Shown here: positions 23,615-26,092 of the stretch, piece by piece
Layout of the letters: the number at the start of each line of letters is the position of its first letter
Position numbering within the stretch: position 1 is the stretch's first letter
Origin: LH-M37 sp032251315
Lineage (GTDB): Bacteria; Pseudomonadota; Gammaproteobacteria; SZUA-229
Length of the DNA: 26,092 nt
Direction of reading: 5' to 3'
Assembly: GCA_032251315.1 (NCBI GenBank)
Contig: JAVVEE010000034.1
Coordinates: forward strand, 1 to 26,092
Notes under the pieces: generated by a model
Database searches by the model: none
What the model was told of the DNA's origin: nothing
Seen by the model: only the letters and a program-made list of their open reading frames with translations
Made by a program: the position numbers and the translations under genes

Positions 23615-24969
23615 GCGAGTCTTTTTTTCGCCTCTCTTTCCGACAGGGCGACAAACTCACCTTGCAGGGAATTGGAGCGCACTTCGATTACGCGCACATC
23701 CGCAAAGCTGCCAATCAAATCCTTGTCGCCGTAAAAATTAACCACGCGATTATTTTCTGTTCGCCCCGCTAACTGCTCATCACTTTTTTTAGAAACACCC
23801 TCAACCAGTACGCGTTGCACCGTACCCATCATTGACTGGCTAATGGCATTGGCATTGCGATTAATCGCATCCTGCAATATGGCCAGGCGGTGTTTTTTTG
23901 TCGTCAGCGACACACCGTCATAGAGGTCGGCCGCGGGCGTACCCGGACGTGCGCTATAAATAAAACTGAAGGACTGATCGAAACCGATGTCATCAATTAA
24001 TTTTAATGTGGCCTCAAAATCGGTATCACTTTCTCCCGGAAAGCCGATGATGAAATCCGATGAAATCGCGATGTCGGGACGCACTTCGCGCAGACGGCGA
24101 ATAATATGTTTGTACTCCAGCGCGGTATGGCCGCGCTTCATCGCATTCAGCACAATGTCGGAACCGCTCTGGACCGGCAGGTGCAGAAAATTCACCAGCT
24201 CGGGCACTTCGCCGTAGACCTTAATCAGGCTGTCGGAAAAGGCAATGGGGTGCGAAGTGGTAAAACGAATCCGGTTGATGCCGTCGATGGCGGCGACGTA
24301 ATGGATCAGCAGCGCCAGATCGGCCTCTTCGCCATCGTGCATGGTGCCACGGTAGGCGTTGACATTCTGCCCCAGCAAATTCACTTCACGCACGCCCTGC
24401 TCGGCCAGACCCGAAATTTCGGCCAGCACATCATCAAAGGGGCGGCTGACCTCTTCACCGCGGGTATAGGGCACCACGCAAAAGCTACAGTATTTGCTGC
24501 AACCTTCGATAATCGAAACAAAAGCGCTGGGGCCGTCGGCGTGGGGCGCGGGCAAATTGTCGAATTTTTCGATTTCAGGAAAACTGATATCCACCATAGG
24601 ACGCCGATGCTGCTGCACCTGCGTGATCATCTCGGGGAGACGGTGGATGGTCTGCGGACCAAAAACCACATCCACATACGGCGCGCGTTTCTGAATCGCC
24701 GCCCCCTCCTGGCTGGCCACGCAACCGCCGACCCCAATCACCAGATCGGGGCGGTCTTTTTTCCAGTTTTTCCAGCGCCCGAGCTGGGAGAACACCTTCT
24801 CCTGCGCGCCTTCTCGAATCGAGCAGGTATTCAGCAGCAGCACATCGGCCTCTTCTGGATTATCGGTTAATTCGAGCTGATGGGATTCACCAAGCACATC
24901 GGTCATTCGAGATGAGTCGTACTCATTCATCTGACAGCCGAAGGTCTTGATATAGAGCTTACGGGTCAC
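23611..24969 (-). CDS. miaB: tRNA-2-methylthio-N6-dimethylallyladenosine synthase (MiaB)
   Basis: MiaB adds a methylthio group to i6A37 of tRNAs reading UNN codons. It is a radical-SAM methylthiotransferase with two iron-sulfur clusters: Cys12, Cys49 and Cys83 in the N-terminal domain (GCQMNEYDS, NTCSIREGA, GGCVASQE) and Cys157, Cys161, Cys164 in EGCSKYCSFCVVPYTRG. IGFPGESDTDFEATL and a C-terminal TRAM domain follow. The 452-residue frame starts with GTG at 24969, giving the typical MTRKLYIKTFGCQMN. It is the first gene of the miaB-ybeZ-ybeY-corC series; the promoter should lie in the 114-bp divergent gap. Confidence 0.97.
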   Translation of the reverse strand: MTRKLYIKTFGCQMNEYDSSRMTDVLGESHQLELTDNPEEADVLLLNTCSIREGAQEKVFSQLGRWKNWKKDRPDLVIGVGGCVASQEGAAIQKRAPYVDVVFGPQTIHRLPEMITQVQQHRRPMVDISFPEIEKFDNLPAPHADGPSAFVSIIEGCSKYCSFCVVPYTRGEEVSRPFDDVLAEISGLAEQGVREVNLLGQNVNAYRGTMHDGEEADLALLIHYVAAIDGINRIRFTTSHPIAFSDSLIKVYGEVPELVNFLHLPVQSGSDIVLNAMKRGHTALEYKHIIRRLREVRPDIAISSDFIIGFPGESDTDFEATLKLIDDIGFDQSFSFIYSARPGTPAADLYDGVSLTTKKHRLAILQDAINRNANAISQSMMGTVQRVLVEGVSKKSDEQLAGRTENNRVVNFYGDKDLIGSFADVRVIEVRSNSLQGEFVALSEREAKKRLA

Positions 24970-25083
24970 GATTTTGCGGGATCAGAATGATCACTGATCG
25001 GGGTTTTACTGGACATAAATTCCTGAATAAATAATTAAGGTGTGTAGATTATCACGTTTGATATCGGTAAATCACCATTTAGT

Positions 25084-25689
25084 ATGATCGGTAATACTCT
25101 CGGTATCAGTTGGGACAAGCAGTTAACACGTACCCAGGACATTGATATTGCAGATGATTTCAGAATTCATATCGGCTTGACGCAACACGATACCAATATT
25201 GCAAAGGCGTTGAAATCGGCCGATGAAAACTTTATACCAGTGCCGGCGTTAAATCTTAAATCGCCTTCCACCTTGTTTCTGGTTAGAGGCGCCCAGCTTC
25301 GGGTTGATATTCTCACACCGATGATTGGTAAAACCAGTAGCAAGCCGATACCTCTGAAATCCCTCCAGGCAATGGCTGAACCGGTTCGCTTTCTTGACTA
25401 TTTGTTAGAAGATACACAGCCCGCAGTCGTAATAGCAGGTGCCGGGGTGCTGGTGAATATTCCAAATCCTGCACGTTACGCGCTGCATAAGCTTGTGATA
25501 TCCCAGCGGCGTCCCTCGGGTTTTCAGGCCAAGGCCAACAAGGATTTGCAACAGGCAAAATCTATACTTGAATGGCTAAAACACACCCGGCCGGGCGATA
25601 TCGATATCGCAATGGATGCGGCTAATAAAATGCCTGACAAGTTCTCTGAACAACTACAGAAAGGACTCGAGAGGCTGGGGCGATTCTAG
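25084..25689 (+). CDS. Nucleotidyltransferase-fold protein, GSU2403-like, probably 5'-truncated
   Basis: The 201-residue ORF contains GISWDKQLTRTQDIDIADD (roughly residues 8-26), where the DID may be the metal-binding aspartate pair of a nucleotidyltransferase fold. VDILTP and a helical C-terminal half follow. It resembles the GSU2403-type family (NTP_transf_8), in which about 100 or more residues normally precede this motif, as I recall it. Here an in-frame TAG lies about 45 bases before the ATG and no ribosome-binding site is visible, so the head of the gene seems lost. It may be a remnant or use an upstream-less short form. It is divergent from miaB. The function is not assigned. Confidence 0.55.
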   Translation: MIGNTLGISWDKQLTRTQDIDIADDFRIHIGLTQHDTNIAKALKSADENFIPVPALNLKSPSTLFLVRGAQLRVDILTPMIGKTSSKPIPLKSLQAMAEPVRFLDYLLEDTQPAVVIAGAGVLVNIPNPARYALHKLVISQRRPSGFQAKANKDLQQAKSILEWLKHTRPGDIDIAMDAANKMPDKFSEQLQKGLERLGRF

Positions 25690-25786
25690 ATTAAAGAGGA
25701 CGCTACTTATTTAGTCATCCGCATTAATTTTTTAGCTTCCGTTGAAGATAAAGGATAGCGCCCCTTTCTCTATTCACTAATTTAAA

Positions 25787-25840
25787 GGTTTTTTCGCGTT
25801 TTTCGCGGACTGATTTTTAGATTTTTTTATCGGCGTTCAT
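25787..25840. repeat. Inverted copy of the dispersed repeat at 70-121
   Basis: On the minus strand this reads ATGAACGCCGATAAAAA, a short variable stretch, then TCAGTCCGCGAAAAACGCG and a run of A followed by CC. The plus-strand copy at 70-121 has the same parts in the same order, with GG in place of AA within CGCGAAGGACGCG. The two copies are in opposite orientation at the two ends of the window. This one lies just downstream of glmS. Confidence 0.7.
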
Positions 25841-25864
25841 CTGTGGATCATGATTTCTCATTAC

Positions 25865-25882
25865 CTTGAGCATCAGCTCAAG
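25865..25882 (-). terminator. Hairpin just after the glmS stop codon
   Basis: CTTGAGC-TGAT-GCTCAAG on the minus strand, a perfect seven-base stem with a four-base loop, starts two bases after the glmS stop. There is no T run behind it, so it may stabilise the 3' end or act as a weak terminator. Confidence 0.4.
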
Positions 25883-25884
25883 CC

Positions 25885-26092
25885 CTACTCCACCGTCACC
25901 GATTTTGCCAGGTTCCTCGGCTGATCGACGTCGGTGCCCTTCTGTACGGCGACGAAGTACGACAGCAGTTGCAGGGGGATGGCGTAGAGCAGCGGCGCGA
26001 GTACCGGTGATACCGGCGGCAGGGTAATGACATGGCAGTGTTCGCCCATGTCGGTCAGGTCCAGATGTTCGTCGGCGAACAGGTAGACTTCG
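25885..26092 (-). CDS. glmS: Glutamine-fructose-6-phosphate aminotransferase, C-terminal end (GlmS, partial)
   Basis: The reading frame enters from the right edge and ends in TAG at 25885-25887. The visible 69 residues end in AVQKGTDVDQPRNLAKSVTVE, the characteristic GlmS C-terminus. Upstream in the protein, PLLYAIPLQLLSYFVA is the end of the sugar-isomerase domain. GlmS makes glucosamine-6-phosphate from fructose-6-phosphate and glutamine, the first step to UDP-GlcNAc for peptidoglycan and lipid A. The start and glutaminase domain lie outside the window. UDP-GlcNAc is also the proposed substrate of the gnnA-like enzyme at 7036. Confidence 0.95.
   Translation of the reverse strand, partial: EVYLFADEHLDLTDMGEHCHVITLPPVSPVLAPLLYAIPLQLLSYFVAVQKGTDVDQPRNLAKSVTVE

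Noticed and set aside
24106..24870. 254-residue plus-strand ORF opposite miaB
   Set aside because: Shadow of miaB; the miaB cysteine motifs are intact on the other strand.
1..26092. Defence system, biosynthetic cluster or prophage
   Set aside because: No phage, toxin-antitoxin pair, restriction or large secondary-metabolite genes found; nearly all genes are core housekeeping.

Overview
The window is a stretch of chromosome from a Gammaproteobacterium, genus not determined from the sequence. The evidence is gene content and order: ybeZ-ybeY-ybeX(corC)-lnt next to miaB, leuS-lptE-holA with a YbeL-type zinc-ribbon gene beside leuS, nadD-rsfS-rlmH, a sigma-32-type heat-shock promoter in front of htpG, and the start-region of a glmS-type gene order at the right edge. 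Twenty-seven protein genes are called. No tRNA, rRNA, CRISPR array, prophage or intact insertion sequence was seen. Almost everything is core metabolism or cell-envelope biogenesis.

Left block (about 278-5730, all minus strand). Read in the direction of transcription it runs O-methyltransferase, pcnB, folK, deoxynucleoside kinase, panB, panC, panD. Successive stop and start codons overlap by 1-14 bases up to panC, so this is a translationally coupled operon joining RNA polyadenylation, folate synthesis, nucleotide salvage and pantothenate synthesis. panB, panC and panD supply ketopantoate, beta-alanine and their ligation.

Middle-left (5730-9560). A long imperfect palindrome of about 160 bp, flanked by TA and resembling a MITE, ends exactly in the stop codon of a Nudix hydrolase gene. 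About 600 bp of AT-rich non-coding DNA follows. Then comes a plus-strand two-gene cassette, a Gfo/Idh/MocA dehydrogenase plus a DegT-family PLP aminotransferase. The pair resembles gnnA/gnnB, which make the UDP-3-amino-GlcNAc used for amide-linked lipid A. It is the only sugar-modification locus here and sits alone among housekeeping genes.

Middle (9172-14680, minus strand). Genes in transcription order are proA; nadD-rsfS-rlmH; and htpG-hslR. The htpG promoter matches the heat-shock consensus closely (CTTGAAA, 13-base spacer, CCCCATCT). A REPIN-like double hairpin lies between rlmH and this promoter.

Right (14946-26092). leuS-lptE-holA on the minus strand form a coupled group. LptE carries a proline-rich C-terminal tail encoded by a degenerate 15-bp tandem repeat. 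A zinc-ribbon protein gene diverges from leuS and overlaps the end of lnt. miaB-ybeZ-ybeY-corC-lnt follow on the minus strand, with a probable terminator between corC and lnt. Divergent from miaB is a nucleotidyltransferase-fold ORF that looks 5'-truncated. The window ends in the 3' end of glmS.

The notable non-coding content is short repeats: the MITE-like element, the REPIN-like pair, and dispersed repeat fragments (CGCGAA-type, 'GAACGCCGATAAA'-type, and a CTGCCAA heptamer) in three intergenic regions next to the 3' ends of panD, proA and glmS. I did not find a convincing undescribed multi-gene system. The most interesting items are the orphan gnnAB-like cassette, the MITE-supplied stop codon, the lptE tandem repeat and the repeat families.
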